A DNA stretch of 64,000 nt from an uncultured Lachnospiraceae bacterium (GTDB lineage Bacteria > Bacillota > Clostridia > Lachnospirales > Lachnospiraceae), in contig CAMWLJ010000004.1 in assembly GCA_947175055.1 (NCBI GenBank), positions 1 through 64,000 of the forward strand, given 5' to 3'. Of this stretch, positions 1 through 10,760 are shown piece after piece; the stretch's first letter is position 1, and every line of letters starts with the position of its first letter. A model generated the notes under the pieces. That model ran no database searches and was not told the origin of the DNA. It saw nothing but the letters and a program-made list of their open reading frames with translations. Both the position numbers and the translations under genes were made by a program.

Positions 1-34
1 CTATATGGTTTTCCACGCAAAAGTTATCTTGTCC

Positions 35-1201
35 TTATAAATCCTTCAACCGTATTCCTCGTGCCACACTTAAGACGAGCCCGATCTCGATCAGCAGGAA
101 CATGACCGAAGAACCTCCATAGCTGATAAAGGGCAGCGAAATTCCCGTATTCGGAATGGTGTTCGTCACAACCGCAATATTTAAGATCACCTGGATAGCT
201 ATGTGCCCCATGACCCCCACTACCAGAAGTGCACCAAACAGATCCGGCGCATTATTGGCGATCACCATAAACCGCCAGATCAGCACAATAAACATGATCA
301 TCACTGCATAGCCGCCAAATAATCCTAGTTCCTCACAGATAATGGAAAATATCATATCATTCTGCGCCTCCGGGAGAAAACCAAGCTTCTGCATACTGGC
401 TCCCAGTCCCTTCCCCATCACGCCACCCGAGCCGATGGCATAGAGCGCCTGTATCGTCTGAAATCCCTTACCGTTGGCATAGGCTTCCGGGTCGAGCCAC
501 GCCAGGATGCGCGCTCCTCTGAAATCCAGACTGTCCGTCTGGCTCGCTCCCATCTGCACGATGGCAAAGACAATAAGGGCAGCACCTGCGGCAGTAGCCA
601 GCCCCAACAAAATAAACCGCTTATAATCCGGACAGGCGACGAACAGCATCAGTACCGCTATTCCCACTACAATGATCGCCGAACTCATGTTCTGCGTGAT
701 CTTCCATATCATCAGGGCGATCGGCATCGGTACCAAGATCACCATCCAGAATCCTTTGCGGTACCGTATCTGTTTCCCCATGGTACAGATCATACTGGAC
801 AGAAATAAGATCATACACAATTTGGCAACTTCCGCCGGCTGCAACGAAATCGGTCCTATGTATAACCAGCGCTTTGCACCGTTAGCTTCGTGTCCGAAAG
901 GAATGATCAGAAGGATCAGGACTACCGAGACCAGATAACCGATCACCGCAAACCTTTCCCAAAAATGATAGGGAACATTCGCCACAAAGATCATAGCCAC
1001 AAGTCCGACTATCGTGGCAAATATCTGTTTCTTTAAATAATAGGCAGAGTCCCCAACGTTCAGATTCGCATCATAAGAACTGGTGGAATACACCATCAGC
1101 AGTCCAAAAGCCAATAGAAACAGCACAATAAACAGCAAGCTGTAATCCATGAAATTTTCACTATTTGATCTTCCTCTGCGGGATGCATTTCTTCGCTCCA
1201 C
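35..1201 (-). CDS. ftsW: FtsW/RodA/SpoVE-family lipid II polymerase
   Basis: Multi-TM SEDS protein; motifs GANGAKRWLYIGPISLQPAEVAKL and NTIPNTGISLPFISYGGSS; dcw gene order. Confidence 0.95.
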   Translation of the reverse strand: MERRNASRRGRSNSENFMDYSLLFIVLFLLAFGLLMVYSTSSYDANLNVGDSAYYLKKQIFATIVGLVAMIFVANVPYHFWERFAVIGYLVSVVLILLIIPFGHEANGAKRWLYIGPISLQPAEVAKLCMILFLSSMICTMGKQIRYRKGFWMVILVPMPIALMIWKITQNMSSAIIVVGIAVLMLFVACPDYKRFILLGLATAAGAALIVFAIVQMGASQTDSLDFRGARILAWLDPEAYANGKGFQTIQALYAIGSGGVMGKGLGASMQKLGFLPEAQNDMIFSIICEELGLFGGYAVMIMFIVLIWRFMVIANNAPDLFGALLVVGVMGHIAIQVILNIAVVTNTIPNTGISLPFISYGGSSVMFLLIEIGLVLSVARGIRLKDL

Positions 1202-2650
1202 TTATTCCGATTCCTCCAATCGATTCACAAGTTCCTTAAAAAGTCTTCCCCTGACTTCATAATTAGGAAACATACCCCAGCTTGCACAGGCCGGAGACAA
1301 CAGCACTGCATCTCCTTTTACTGCTTCCCGCACACAGACTGCAAAAGCTTCCTCAAAACTGTCCGCTAAGATAATATTGGAAACACCGTGACTTCTCGCA
1401 CAGGCAGCAATCTTCTCTCTTGTCTGTCCGATCAGCACAAGGCACTTTACTTTACCCTCAAAGGCCTCTATCCACTCATCATATGCACTCTGCTTGTCGT
1501 AGCCGCCGCCGATCAACACCGTCGGCTTACTCATCGCTCTGATCCCCTGTATTGCGGCATCGGGATTGGTCCCTTTGGAATCATTGTAATAGTCCACCCC
1601 GTTCCTGGTGGCAACAAACTCTATCCTGTGTTCTACGGCCTTAAACCTTCTCACCACTTCCAAGATCGTCTCCATCGGCACTCCCATGGCCTGTGTGACC
1701 GCGATCGCCGCCATAACGTTCTCCACATTACAGGTGCCCACCAGATTCATATCATGAATGTTCATAACAGGAACACTCTCACCCTTCGTTGCCTGGTAGA
1801 TCTCCTCACCCTCCTGGTAATAGCCGTCCTTAAGCTTACGACCGGAAGAAAACCATACAACGCGGGCCGGACATCTCTTCCCGAAGGAACGCGTGAAGCT
1901 GTTCTCATAATTCAGTACACAGACCTGATCCTTCGTCTGTCCGCCTGCGATCGCCTCTTTGGCCGCCGCATAGTTTTCCATCGTATGATGTCTGTTCAAA
2001 TGATCCGGCGTGATATTTAAGATTGCGGAAACATCCGGACAAAACGCCTCCACAGTCTCCAACTGGAAACTGCTGATCTCTGCCACCGTCACTGTATCTT
2101 CCGTTGCATCTAAGGCCGTCAGCGTATACGGATTACCTATATTCCCGACTACATCCACATCCTTGCAATGTGCCGCCATGATCTCCCCTACCAGGGAAGT
2201 GGTAGTCGTCTTACCGTTGGTTCCGGTGATACCGATCACCCTACCCCTACCGATGCGATACGCCAGTTCGATCTCTCCCCATATTCTGATTCCCCTGGTG
2301 CGAAAACTTTCCACAAATTCAGTATCCGTCGGCACTCCCGGGCTTAAGATCACAAGTTCCACCGTCTCGGCCACCTCACGCGGCAATGCACCGATCAGAA
2401 TCCTGATCTGTATTGCCGGCAGCAGCTTTGCCTCTACTTCCTCCTGCTGCAGATTCTCATTGGCATCATATAAGATCGGAACAGCTCCTACATGCACCAA
2501 TGCCTTTACGGCTCCGATCCCGCTGATCCCAGAACCGACTACCAGCACTTTCTTCCCTTCTAAATCCCATGTATCCATAACCGTCAATCCTCTCCCGATT
2601 TCCAAAGCATCGTCTCGAAACGATCCTCCTACCTGACTCCTACCAAACAC
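1202..2650 (-). CDS. murD: UDP-N-acetylmuramoyl-L-alanine--D-glutamate ligase
   Basis: Mur ligase motifs GITGTNGKTTTTSLV and YNDSKGTNPDA; adjacent to mraY. Confidence 0.96.
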   Translation of the reverse strand: MFGRSQVGGSFRDDALEIGRGLTVMDTWDLEGKKVLVVGSGISGIGAVKALVHVGAVPILYDANENLQQEEVEAKLLPAIQIRILIGALPREVAETVELVILSPGVPTDTEFVESFRTRGIRIWGEIELAYRIGRGRVIGITGTNGKTTTTSLVGEIMAAHCKDVDVVGNIGNPYTLTALDATEDTVTVAEISSFQLETVEAFCPDVSAILNITPDHLNRHHTMENYAAAKEAIAGGQTKDQVCVLNYENSFTRSFGKRCPARVVWFSSGRKLKDGYYQEGEEIYQATKGESVPVMNIHDMNLVGTCNVENVMAAIAVTQAMGVPMETILEVVRRFKAVEHRIEFVATRNGVDYYNDSKGTNPDAAIQGIRAMSKPTVLIGGGYDKQSAYDEWIEAFEGKVKCLVLIGQTREKIAACARSHGVSNIILADSFEEAFAVCVREAVKGDAVLLSPACASWGMFPNYEVRGRLFKELVNRLEESE

Positions 2651-3611
2651 CCATCAGAGCCACCAGGCACAAAAGCGCCGTTATAATAGAAAATACCGCT
2701 ACCACCCTGGTTTCCGACCAACCGCACAGCTCGAAATGATGGTGGATCGGCGCCATCTTAAAGATACGTTTTCCTCCTGTCATCTTAAAATATGTCACCT
2801 GTATAATATCGGAAAGTACCTCCACCATATAGATAAATCCCACGATCACAATAAAAAGCGGCATCTGCATCATGTAAGCCGCAGCCGCCACGAATCCCCC
2901 CAGCGCAAGGGACCCGGTATCTCCCATAAATACGCTGGCCGGATGAACATTAAATAGAAGAAACCCAAGCAGTGCACCCACTACCGCACAAGTGACAGGT
3001 TCGATACCGCTTCCCGTACCGATCGCCACCACGCTGAAAAAGGTAGCTACAAGCACAGTCACAGAACTCGCCAGTCCATCCAGTCCGTCTGTAAAATTAG
3101 TGCCGTTAACGGTACCGATCACAATAAAAAACAAGATGGGAATATTCATCCAGCCAAAGTCCAGATACAGATCACTCACAAAAGGCACTTTCATCACAAG
3201 AGAGACATCCGTGTAATGAAGCAGATAAAACACAAAAACACCTGTTACTATAATCTGGAGTAAAAACTTCTGCCAAACCCTAAGTCCGAGAGAGCGTCTT
3301 AATACGACCTTAATGTAGTCGTCCAGAAACCCGATCAGCCCAAATCCCAACGTCAAAAATAGCACTGGTATGATCTTCGGATAATCCTTCACAAAGAAAA
3401 CAGACGTTATTGTTATGCTGATCAGTATGAGGATTCCGCCCATCGTCGGCGTTCCGTTCTTCTTCAGATGGCTCTCCGGCCCTTCGTCTCTGACCGTCTG
3501 TCCCACCTTCAGCCTGCGCAGAAAAGGAATTCCTGCTGGTACCAGCACCACACTGATCGCAAACGCTAACAAAACCGACATTAAAATCGTATTATTCATC
3601 TCTTCCTCCAA
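2640..3611 (-). CDS. mraY: Phospho-N-acetylmuramoyl-pentapeptide transferase
   Basis: Motifs PTMGGILI, NFTDGLDGLA, GKRIFKMAPIHHHFEL. Confidence 0.97.
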   Translation of the reverse strand: MEEEMNNTILMSVLLAFAISVVLVPAGIPFLRRLKVGQTVRDEGPESHLKKNGTPTMGGILILISITITSVFFVKDYPKIIPVLFLTLGFGLIGFLDDYIKVVLRRSLGLRVWQKFLLQIIVTGVFVFYLLHYTDVSLVMKVPFVSDLYLDFGWMNIPILFFIVIGTVNGTNFTDGLDGLASSVTVLVATFFSVVAIGTGSGIEPVTCAVVGALLGFLLFNVHPASVFMGDTGSLALGGFVAAAAYMMQMPLFIVIVGFIYMVEVLSDIIQVTYFKMTGGKRIFKMAPIHHHFELCGWSETRVVAVFSIITALLCLVALMGVW

Positions 3612-3746
3612 TCACCCCGTAGACCATCCATCTTTCCACCACAAACATATCTGATGTTATTTAGGGCTTCGTATTTTGAAGCCTTATAAGGCTTTATGTA
3701 AACATATCCAATGTTCTGCATCATCCCCTGATACCCTGATAAGACT

Positions 3747-5498
3747 TTATGTCTTATTATAGTCCATCTTCTCCAAATAGGGAAGGATGTTTTCAAAAAG
3801 CTGCCGCACTACCGGCGCTGCGATCTGCCCGCCATAGTAAGTACCCTGCGGATCATTGATGATGGCGACTGCAAGCACCTGCGGGGCATCAGCCGGCGCA
3901 AATCCCAGAAAAGAAGCAATGTATTTACCGCTCCCCCTGGGCAGTGTCTGGCTGGTAGCTGTCTTACCACCCACACGATATCCTTCTACAGCGCCATTCC
4001 TGCCGCTTCCCTCTGCCACCACCTGTTCCAGGATATAACGCATGGTTTCTGAAGTCTCCGCAGAAACCACATTTTCTCTGACAGGATACGTAAAAGTATA
4101 GTCTCTGCTCCCGTCACTGTCTGCTGCCTTGACGGCAAAATGCGGCGTCACTCTTCTGCCTCCGTTAATAATGGAAGACGCAGTCACCGCCAGCTGGATC
4201 GGCGTGATCTGAAAGGACTGTCCAAAGGAGATCGTCGCCAGCTCCACCGGCCCGATATTCTCTACATTATGCATGATCGTACCGGCCTCTCCGGGCAGAT
4301 CGATCCCGGTCCTGTCAAGCAGTCCAAACTGCTTAAAATAATTATAATACCGCTCCACACCGATCCGCATCCCCACCGTGATGAATACTGGATTACAAGA
4401 GTTCATCGTGCCCTGCACGAAATCTTCAGCGCCATGTCCTCCCACTTTATGGCAGCGTATCTTGCGGTCTTCCACCATGATATATCCGGGACAGCTAAAT
4501 GTATCCGTAGGTTTGACCTCTCCCGATTCCAGACCTGCCGCGGCCGTGATGATCTTAAACGTAGATCCCGGCTCGTAAGTATCATTGATACAACCGTTAC
4601 GCCATATACCATTCAACAGATTTTGCTTTTCTTCCTCACTGATCGTATCCGCATCTACCGTTTCCGGAAGTGCATAAGGATCGTTTAAGTTAAACTCCGG
4701 AACATTGGCCATGGCCAATATCTCTCCGTTCTGCGGATTCATGACAAGAATGGATACGCTCTTTGCTTCCTTTGTCTCCATAGTCTGCAGCGCCAGCTGT
4801 GTGGCGTAGCTTTGAATATTCATATCCAGACTGATATAAAGATCCTGACCGTCGATGGGTTCCACCCGCTCTTCGCCCGCCTCCGCCACCTCGACACCCT
4901 TCGCATCTGTCACAGTGAGGATTGTTCCCGCTTCCCCCTGCAAATATTCCTCATAGATGACCTCCAGCCCAATGATACCCTGGTTATCCCCTCCTGTAAA
5001 TCCAAGCACCTTGGATGCCAGCGAATCATAGGGATAATAACGCTTGTAATCCTCATCCACCTTGACGCCTGCCAGATCATAGGCACGGATAGCATCTCCT
5101 ATGCTCTTATCCACATTGCTCTTGATCTTTTCTATCGAAGAATATTTCTTCACTCTTTTCCTGACATACTCTTCTGATAATCCCAGCTCTTTGCACAGCA
5201 TGGCGATCACTTCTTCCTGATCCGTGATCTGATTGTGGATCACAGAGATCGTACAGACTGTCTTATTGTCCGCCAGGATCTTGCCATTGGCGTCTATGAT
5301 CCTGCCTCTGGCCGCCTTGATACTGCGCTCCCGCTCATGAAGTTCCTTTGCCTTCATCGTATAATATTCTGACTGGAAGATCATCAGATAGGCCAGCCTG
5401 CCCATCAGGCCGGCAAATGCGATCAGGCATAGAAACAGCGCTGTCACAGTCTTACTCCTGTGATATGTTTTATGTTGATAAGGTATTTCTTCCTTCAT
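3747..5498 (-). CDS. Class B penicillin-binding protein (SpoVD/FtsI-like transpeptidase)
   Basis: Transpeptidase motifs YEPGSTFKI (SxxK), SCN, KTATSQ; N-terminal TM segment. Confidence 0.93.
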   Translation of the reverse strand: MKEEIPYQHKTYHRSKTVTALFLCLIAFAGLMGRLAYLMIFQSEYYTMKAKELHERERSIKAARGRIIDANGKILADNKTVCTISVIHNQITDQEEVIAMLCKELGLSEEYVRKRVKKYSSIEKIKSNVDKSIGDAIRAYDLAGVKVDEDYKRYYPYDSLASKVLGFTGGDNQGIIGLEVIYEEYLQGEAGTILTVTDAKGVEVAEAGEERVEPIDGQDLYISLDMNIQSYATQLALQTMETKEAKSVSILVMNPQNGEILAMANVPEFNLNDPYALPETVDADTISEEEKQNLLNGIWRNGCINDTYEPGSTFKIITAAAGLESGEVKPTDTFSCPGYIMVEDRKIRCHKVGGHGAEDFVQGTMNSCNPVFITVGMRIGVERYYNYFKQFGLLDRTGIDLPGEAGTIMHNVENIGPVELATISFGQSFQITPIQLAVTASSIINGGRRVTPHFAVKAADSDGSRDYTFTYPVRENVVSAETSETMRYILEQVVAEGSGRNGAVEGYRVGGKTATSQTLPRGSGKYIASFLGFAPADAPQVLAVAIINDPQGTYYGGQIAAPVVRQLFENILPYLEKMDYNKT

Positions 5499-5644
5499 AG
5501 AAAAACCTCACAAAAGGTATTAGTATAATTTATTACTGCTTTTGTGAGGTTATTCTTACTTCCTGTTCCGTTTTCACCACTCCCAAACCGCAGGATTCAG
5601 GCAATAGCCATAGCAGTTTTGCCTTCAACATTGCAGATGACGTT

Positions 5645-6031
5645 TCAATACTCCTTGGAGATTTCATCGATTCCATAAGCCTTCATGAATTCATCCAACT
5701 CCCGTGGATTCCTGATCAGAGCGATCTCCTCAAATTTACCGGTACGGATATCCTTAAAGCCTGCCACCTGTTCACCGTTACAAATACTGCATTTCAGGAC
5801 CGGTTTCTGTATACTTGTGTCGTACTTTCGTCTATCTTCTGTTGTTTTGGCACCCTCTTTGCTGTCCCGCATCCCACGCAGTCTTCCCACTGCTGCCTCC
5901 GTCAACTTCCCCAGACGGTCTTTCATTTCTGACATCGTCCTATTCATTCTTTCTACTCTAACCCTCGCGACTCCGCTCTGCGGAATCATGGATTCATGCG
6001 GAGAATACTCTTTGAGGAGCATCAGCCGCAA
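5645..6031 (-). CDS. Hypothetical protein with a C-terminal CSICNGEQVAGFKD motif
   Basis: Open frame between the two PBP genes on the same strand; no confident family. Confidence 0.5.
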   Translation of the reverse strand: MRLMLLKEYSPHESMIPQSGVARVRVERMNRTMSEMKDRLGKLTEAAVGRLRGMRDSKEGAKTTEDRRKYDTSIQKPVLKCSICNGEQVAGFKDIRTGKFEEIALIRNPRELDEFMKAYGIDEISKEY

Positions 6032-6057
6032 GATGACTGCCGGCTATCCGCAGCCGG

Positions 6058-8400
6058 TCATTCATCCTCCTGTGGCTGCTCTCCTTCTTCCGTAGTCTTT
6101 CCGTCCCCTGCCGGTGTACCGGTTCCCTGGGGTACTTCCTCCCCTCCCAGCAGACTGCCGCCATACACCTGCGCACCTGTCTCCGGATCGTACAGGAAAC
6201 CGGTGGCCGGATCTTTGAGATATCCTGTCTCCGGGTCTTCCGGAAAATCCTTCCATGTTTCATCAGGCTGCGTCTCTTCCGGCGTTGTATCGCCTTCCGT
6301 CCCTTCCTCCTCGCTGCCTTCCGCATCCTCCGGAGCGATCGGATTCCCTTCTTCATCCGTCTGCGGTTCCTCCTCTGTGCCACCGCCCGCCATCTTGATC
6401 TGGATTTTCAGCTCTTCCAGTTCCTCTCTCTCTTTATCGCTGAGCTCCTCTGTCATAAAGATATTCAGATAGGGCAGAACTTCGGTCAGTACTTTCCTGA
6501 CGATTCCTGTTGCATGCCTTGCGTTGTCCTGAATCTGTACATTAGGCCTGTCCACCACCACATAGATGGCGATCTGCGGATCATCCGCAGGCGCATATCC
6601 CATAAAGGACACAACGTATTCATTGTTGCCGCGCGGCAGCGTCTCCGCCGTACCGGTCTTACCACCGATCATATAACCTGCCGGTCTCGCCGTCTTTCCT
6701 GTACCCTTCTCACCGGTCACCACGGTATTGCAGAATTCCTTGATCGTATCGCTGGTGGACTGGGAAATCGTACGTTTTAACACTCTGGGCGCAATATTCT
6801 CTATCGTCGCACCGTCGGCGGTAGTGATCTTGTCCACAATATGCGGCTCATAATAATATCCACCGTTGATGAGAGAACAAAATCCTGTGATCATCTGAAT
6901 CATGGTGGCATTAAAGCTCTGCCCGAAAGAGTTTGTCGCCAAGTCAGTCGGCCCCATCGTATTCTGATTAAACACCATGGACGCAGTCCGTGCCTCTCCT
7001 GCCAGATCAATGTTAGTCTTCAATCCCATGCCGAACAGTCTCTGGTAATCTACGAATGCATCCTTTCCAAGTGCAAACGCCACATTCATCAATACGACGT
7101 TGCAAGAACGCTCAATTCCCTGCTGTACGTTGATATAGCCGTCCCCGTAAGTCTGATGGCAGCTGATATCATGATCCCCTACATGAAGCTCTCCTTTACA
7201 CTCATAGGACTCATTCCCTTTGATCGCACCGGCTTCAAGCGCCGCAGCTACCGTGAAGGGCTTGGCCACCGATCCCGGCTCGTAGGCATCCGTGATACAG
7301 TAGTTTTTCCACAGGGCGTTCAGCTGCCGATACATAGCTGCATCGTCCATACCATCCAGAATCTCCCGGGTCACACTCTCGCCGGTCCTCACACTGTCCT
7401 CATTCAGTAGGGGCATCCCGATCAAATTGTCCTTATTTCTCGTATCGTTCAAATCATAGTTCGGATAGTCCGCCATCCCCAGGATCCTGCCCGTATTGAC
7501 TTCCATGATGATACAGGCAACATGCTCCGCCGCATTTCCGGGCCTGTAGTTATCCTTTAACTCCTCCTGAAACTCTTCCAGGTATTTGACAATTATACTC
7601 TGGATATTACCGTCCAATGCTATGTGCAGATTGTTGCCATCCTTAGCCGGTATCGTTGTCCGCTCCAAGTTGGAGTCCTCGTTCAGATACCCGTACTCCC
7701 TTCCGTTGGTACCGCAGAGTATGTCATTATAGAACTCTTCCAACCCATAAGTTCCCACATTGTCATTTGTCGTAAATCCGATTATGTCACAGGCAAGCCG
7801 CCCGTTCGGATACTCACGCTTATATTCAGGTTCAAACCATACCCCGCGCAGGCTCACACCCGTTTCCGGATCCGTGATCATTTCCTGATAGGCACTCATC
7901 TTCTCATATTCCACACGTTTTGCCATCACATAATAGGAAGAGTCCGGATGCTGTGCTATATAATTTCTCACTTCGGCCGTATCGATCCCGAAACACTTAC
8001 GCAAAGCTTCCAATACCGGCTCGACGTTTTCTTCCTTATCCATCAGAACTTTCGTGTCGAGAATGACATTGTATACTTTATTGCTGACAGCGAGGATCGT
8101 GCCATTAGAGTCCACTATATTTCCACGCTTAAAAGGTATTGTCGTTGAATCATATTCCTGCTGCGACAATACCTTCTGCTTATATTCTTCTCCACTGTCT
8201 CTCGTGATCAGATACAGCTGCGCACTGAGCCCTGCAAAGATAAGCATCAGCGCCAAGAAAAGCACCACCAGTTTTCTCTGCATCTTGATCGTAAATCTGT
8301 TACCGGAATTTCTTCCTCTTCCTCTATCGCTCAAATCATCACCTGCCTGTTTTATAACGAAACATATCCGTTCCCTTGGCATGATCCTCTGCAGACTCAA
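6058..8400 (-). CDS. Class B penicillin-binding protein (FtsI/PBP2-like), long acidic Pro/Glu/Gly-rich C-terminal tail
   Basis: YEPGSVAKPF (SxxK), SCN, KTGTAETLPRG motifs. Confidence 0.93.
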   Translation of the reverse strand: MSLQRIMPRERICFVIKQAGDDLSDRGRGRNSGNRFTIKMQRKLVVLFLALMLIFAGLSAQLYLITRDSGEEYKQKVLSQQEYDSTTIPFKRGNIVDSNGTILAVSNKVYNVILDTKVLMDKEENVEPVLEALRKCFGIDTAEVRNYIAQHPDSSYYVMAKRVEYEKMSAYQEMITDPETGVSLRGVWFEPEYKREYPNGRLACDIIGFTTNDNVGTYGLEEFYNDILCGTNGREYGYLNEDSNLERTTIPAKDGNNLHIALDGNIQSIIVKYLEEFQEELKDNYRPGNAAEHVACIIMEVNTGRILGMADYPNYDLNDTRNKDNLIGMPLLNEDSVRTGESVTREILDGMDDAAMYRQLNALWKNYCITDAYEPGSVAKPFTVAAALEAGAIKGNESYECKGELHVGDHDISCHQTYGDGYINVQQGIERSCNVVLMNVAFALGKDAFVDYQRLFGMGLKTNIDLAGEARTASMVFNQNTMGPTDLATNSFGQSFNATMIQMITGFCSLINGGYYYEPHIVDKITTADGATIENIAPRVLKRTISQSTSDTIKEFCNTVVTGEKGTGKTARPAGYMIGGKTGTAETLPRGNNEYVVSFMGYAPADDPQIAIYVVVDRPNVQIQDNARHATGIVRKVLTEVLPYLNIFMTEELSDKEREELEELKIQIKMAGGGTEEEPQTDEEGNPIAPEDAEGSEEEGTEGDTTPEETQPDETWKDFPEDPETGYLKDPATGFLYDPETGAQVYGGSLLGGEEVPQGTGTPAGDGKTTEEGEQPQEDE

Positions 8401-8483
8401 AAATCTGCAGCACTTTCTCGGACTGCCAGAATATTTGGGATGGCCATGCGGCCCGCCAAGTGACAGGCTTGCATGATGGGGGA

Positions 8484-8969
8484 TTACTTTGGAATATCTG
8501 CCAACTGTTTCACATAATCATTGCTTTCGCTGGCAAAGGAAATGATCTGCCCTTCCTCGGCATACTGCATGCCCAGTTCCTGGATCGCGATCCTTCTGAT
8601 CTCCTCCAGATCTACACTACTCGTTATCCTGGTGTACTCCTCATCATTGGCCAGCTTCAGATCGTTCAACTCCTTCTCCAACTTGGATATATACTCCACA
8701 TTGTTGGTGATATCAGCCTGCAGCCCAACATAGTTTACCAGAACAAACCCTGTTGTCACAAGTGCTATGCATAAAAAAAACACATATCCGGCACTCATAT
8801 GCCTTGCCTTATCCCTGTTCTTACGGGTCCGGTTACTGATCTTCTTCTGTGGTCTTTGCTCGATCTCCCTGGCCACGTTTAATTGTCTTGCCGTATTTCC
8901 CTGCACATAGTATCTGCTTCTGTTATCTGTCGTGCGCCGTTGATTTCTTGCTCTCTGCACTGCTGCCAT
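8484..8969 (-). CDS. ftsL: FtsL-like cell division protein (single TM plus coiled coil)
   Basis: Basic N-terminus, one TM, coiled coil; sits between rsmH and PBP genes as in dcw clusters. Confidence 0.75.
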   Translation of the reverse strand: MAAVQRARNQRRTTDNRSRYYVQGNTARQLNVAREIEQRPQKKISNRTRKNRDKARHMSAGYVFFLCIALVTTGFVLVNYVGLQADITNNVEYISKLEKELNDLKLANDEEYTRITSSVDLEEIRRIAIQELGMQYAEEGQIISFASESNDYVKQLADIPK

Positions 8970-9018
8970 GACTGTCCGTCTCCTCCATTCTACTAGTCCA
9001 CGTGCAGTCTGCGCTTTG

Positions 9019-9954
9019 CTATGTCCTGCAAAACACCCTCAATTTTGCACTTTTAGACCTTTTATTCTCAGCCAATTCCTCTCCGGAAGGAAGAATCGGC
9101 TTTCTGGTGATCACTTTACCTTTAGAAGCCTGTCCGCAAACACATACCGGAAAATCCGGCGGACAGGTACAGGGGGACTCATTTTTGCGAAAGGCCGTCT
9201 TCACGATCCGATCTTCCAATGAGTGGAAAGTAATGATGCAGATCCTTCCTTCAACCGTCAGCAGATCGATCATATCGTCTAAGGAATCCCGTAATACTTC
9301 CAGTTCCTTGTTGCACTCGATCCTGATCGCCTGAAATGTCCTTTTGGAAGGATGTCCCCCTGTCGCTCTCATTTTCGCGGGGATCGCAGCCCTGATAATA
9401 TCATTGAGTTCCCCCGTTGTCTCTATAGGCTTATCCGCTCTTGCCTTAACAATATGCTTTGCTATATTCTGCGCAAATTGCTCTTCTCCATAATCCCTGA
9501 TGATATGATACAATTCCGTCTGCGTATATTGGTTTACGATATCCTTCGCCGTCACGGTCTTTCTCTGATCCATCCGCATATCAAGCGCCGTATCATACCT
9601 GTACGAAAACCCTCTCTCAATATTGTCCAACTGAAAAGAAGATACGCCCAGATCCAACAGGATACCGTCCACCTTCTCCACACCGGCCTGTTTCAGCGCC
9701 TGTCTCATGTTACAGTAATTATCGCGGATCAGCGTCACCTTGTCCTGATACGGCTTCAGCCGCCGGCCGGCTGCTTCTATGGCCGCTTCGTCCTGATCGA
9801 TCCCGAACAGACGGCCCTTATCACCCAATGCGGAGGCTATTTCATAAGAATGTCCCCCGCCGCCCAGCGTACCGTCCACATAGACACCGTCCGGTTTGAT
9901 CCGCAGATTCTCTATTGTTTCTTTCAAAAGAACTGATGTATGTTCAAATTCCAT
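9019..9954 (-). CDS. rsmH: 16S rRNA (cytosine1402-N4)-methyltransferase
   Basis: [47 protein letters not shown]. Confidence 0.97.
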   Translation of the reverse strand: MEFEHTSVLLKETIENLRIKPDGVYVDGTLGGGGHSYEIASALGDKGRLFGIDQDEAAIEAAGRRLKPYQDKVTLIRDNYCNMRQALKQAGVEKVDGILLDLGVSSFQLDNIERGFSYRYDTALDMRMDQRKTVTAKDIVNQYTQTELYHIIRDYGEEQFAQNIAKHIVKARADKPIETTGELNDIIRAAIPAKMRATGGHPSKRTFQAIRIECNKELEVLRDSLDDMIDLLTVEGRICIITFHSLEDRIVKTAFRKNESPCTCPPDFPVCVCGQASKGKVITRKPILPSGEELAENKRSKSAKLRVFCRT

Positions 9955-9961
9955 CTTTTCG

Positions 9962-10399
9962 TCAAATCCCTAATCCCAGCTCTGCCATATGTTCCGCTAT
10001 CTCATCCATATCCTCGAAGGATGCTATGCCCTCAAAGCGTTCTCTGCTCCAAATCTCTATTCTGCTGGCCACACCGATGAGCACCACATCCTTGCTGATC
10101 TGTGCAAATTCTCTCAGTATATTCGGCACCAGGATTCTTCCCTGTTTATCAACTTCCACTTCTGCTGCTCCTGCCAGAAAAAATCTTGCAAACTGTCTGG
10201 CTTCTTTATTGGTAAGAGGCAGTGATTTCAGTTTTTCCTCGAATGCGTTCCACTCCTTGTTGTCATACACAAACAGACAGCCGTCGAGTCCTTTGGTCAC
10301 CACGAAGGTGTCACCCAATGCTTCCCTGAACTTCGAGGGGACGATCAGCCTGCCTTTTGCATCGATTGTGTGATTGTATTCTCCCATAAACATCATCAA
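9962..10399 (-). CDS. mraZ: Transcriptional regulator MraZ
   Basis: [22 protein letters not shown] and the second DKQGRILVP repeat. Confidence 0.97.
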   Translation of the reverse strand: MMMFMGEYNHTIDAKGRLIVPSKFREALGDTFVVTKGLDGCLFVYDNKEWNAFEEKLKSLPLTNKEARQFARFFLAGAAEVEVDKQGRILVPNILREFAQISKDVVLIGVASRIEIWSRERFEGIASFEDMDEIAEHMAELGLGI

Positions 10400-10511
10400 T
10401 CACCTGCCCTGAGTGTCTGCCGCAGCTAACCGCCATCATCCATACACCTTCCGCCATCCAAGTGGTCTGCCACAGAATCATAGATGCAACAGAAAAATTG
10501 GTTTATATCCA

Positions 10512-10548
10512 CCACTTTATTCCACTTTACACCACTTTCCACCACTTT
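10512..10548 (-). promoter_or_regulatory. MraZ operator: four AAAGTGG repeats at exact 10-bp period
   Basis: CCACTTT (plus strand) at 10512, 10522, 10532 and 10542, upstream of minus-strand mraZ. Confidence 0.85.
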
Positions 10549-10620
10549 GATACCAATTTTATACTAAACAGGGTCATAATGCAAGGAAATTATTAAGAAA
10601 TTCTTTAGACAAATAGAGTC

Positions 10621-10669
10621 AAAAAAAGAACCTTGCAGACCGTTTCCGACCTGTAAGGTTCTTTTTTTC
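10621..10669 (-). terminator. Rho-independent terminator downstream of lgt
   Basis: AAAAAAAGAACCTTGCAGACC...GACCTGTAAGGTTCTTTTTTT inverted repeat. Confidence 0.8.
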
Positions 10670-10760
10670 ATTGATCATATTGTTGCTATTTCATAAGATT
10701 GTATTATTGCTATTTCATAAATATCTTCGTAAATATCACGTTCATCCCCTGCAATACCCT

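Noticed and set aside
3747-8400. Tandem class B PBPs as an anomaly
   Set aside because: Two adjacent FtsI/SpoVD-type genes are common in dcw clusters of spore-forming Firmicutes relatives.
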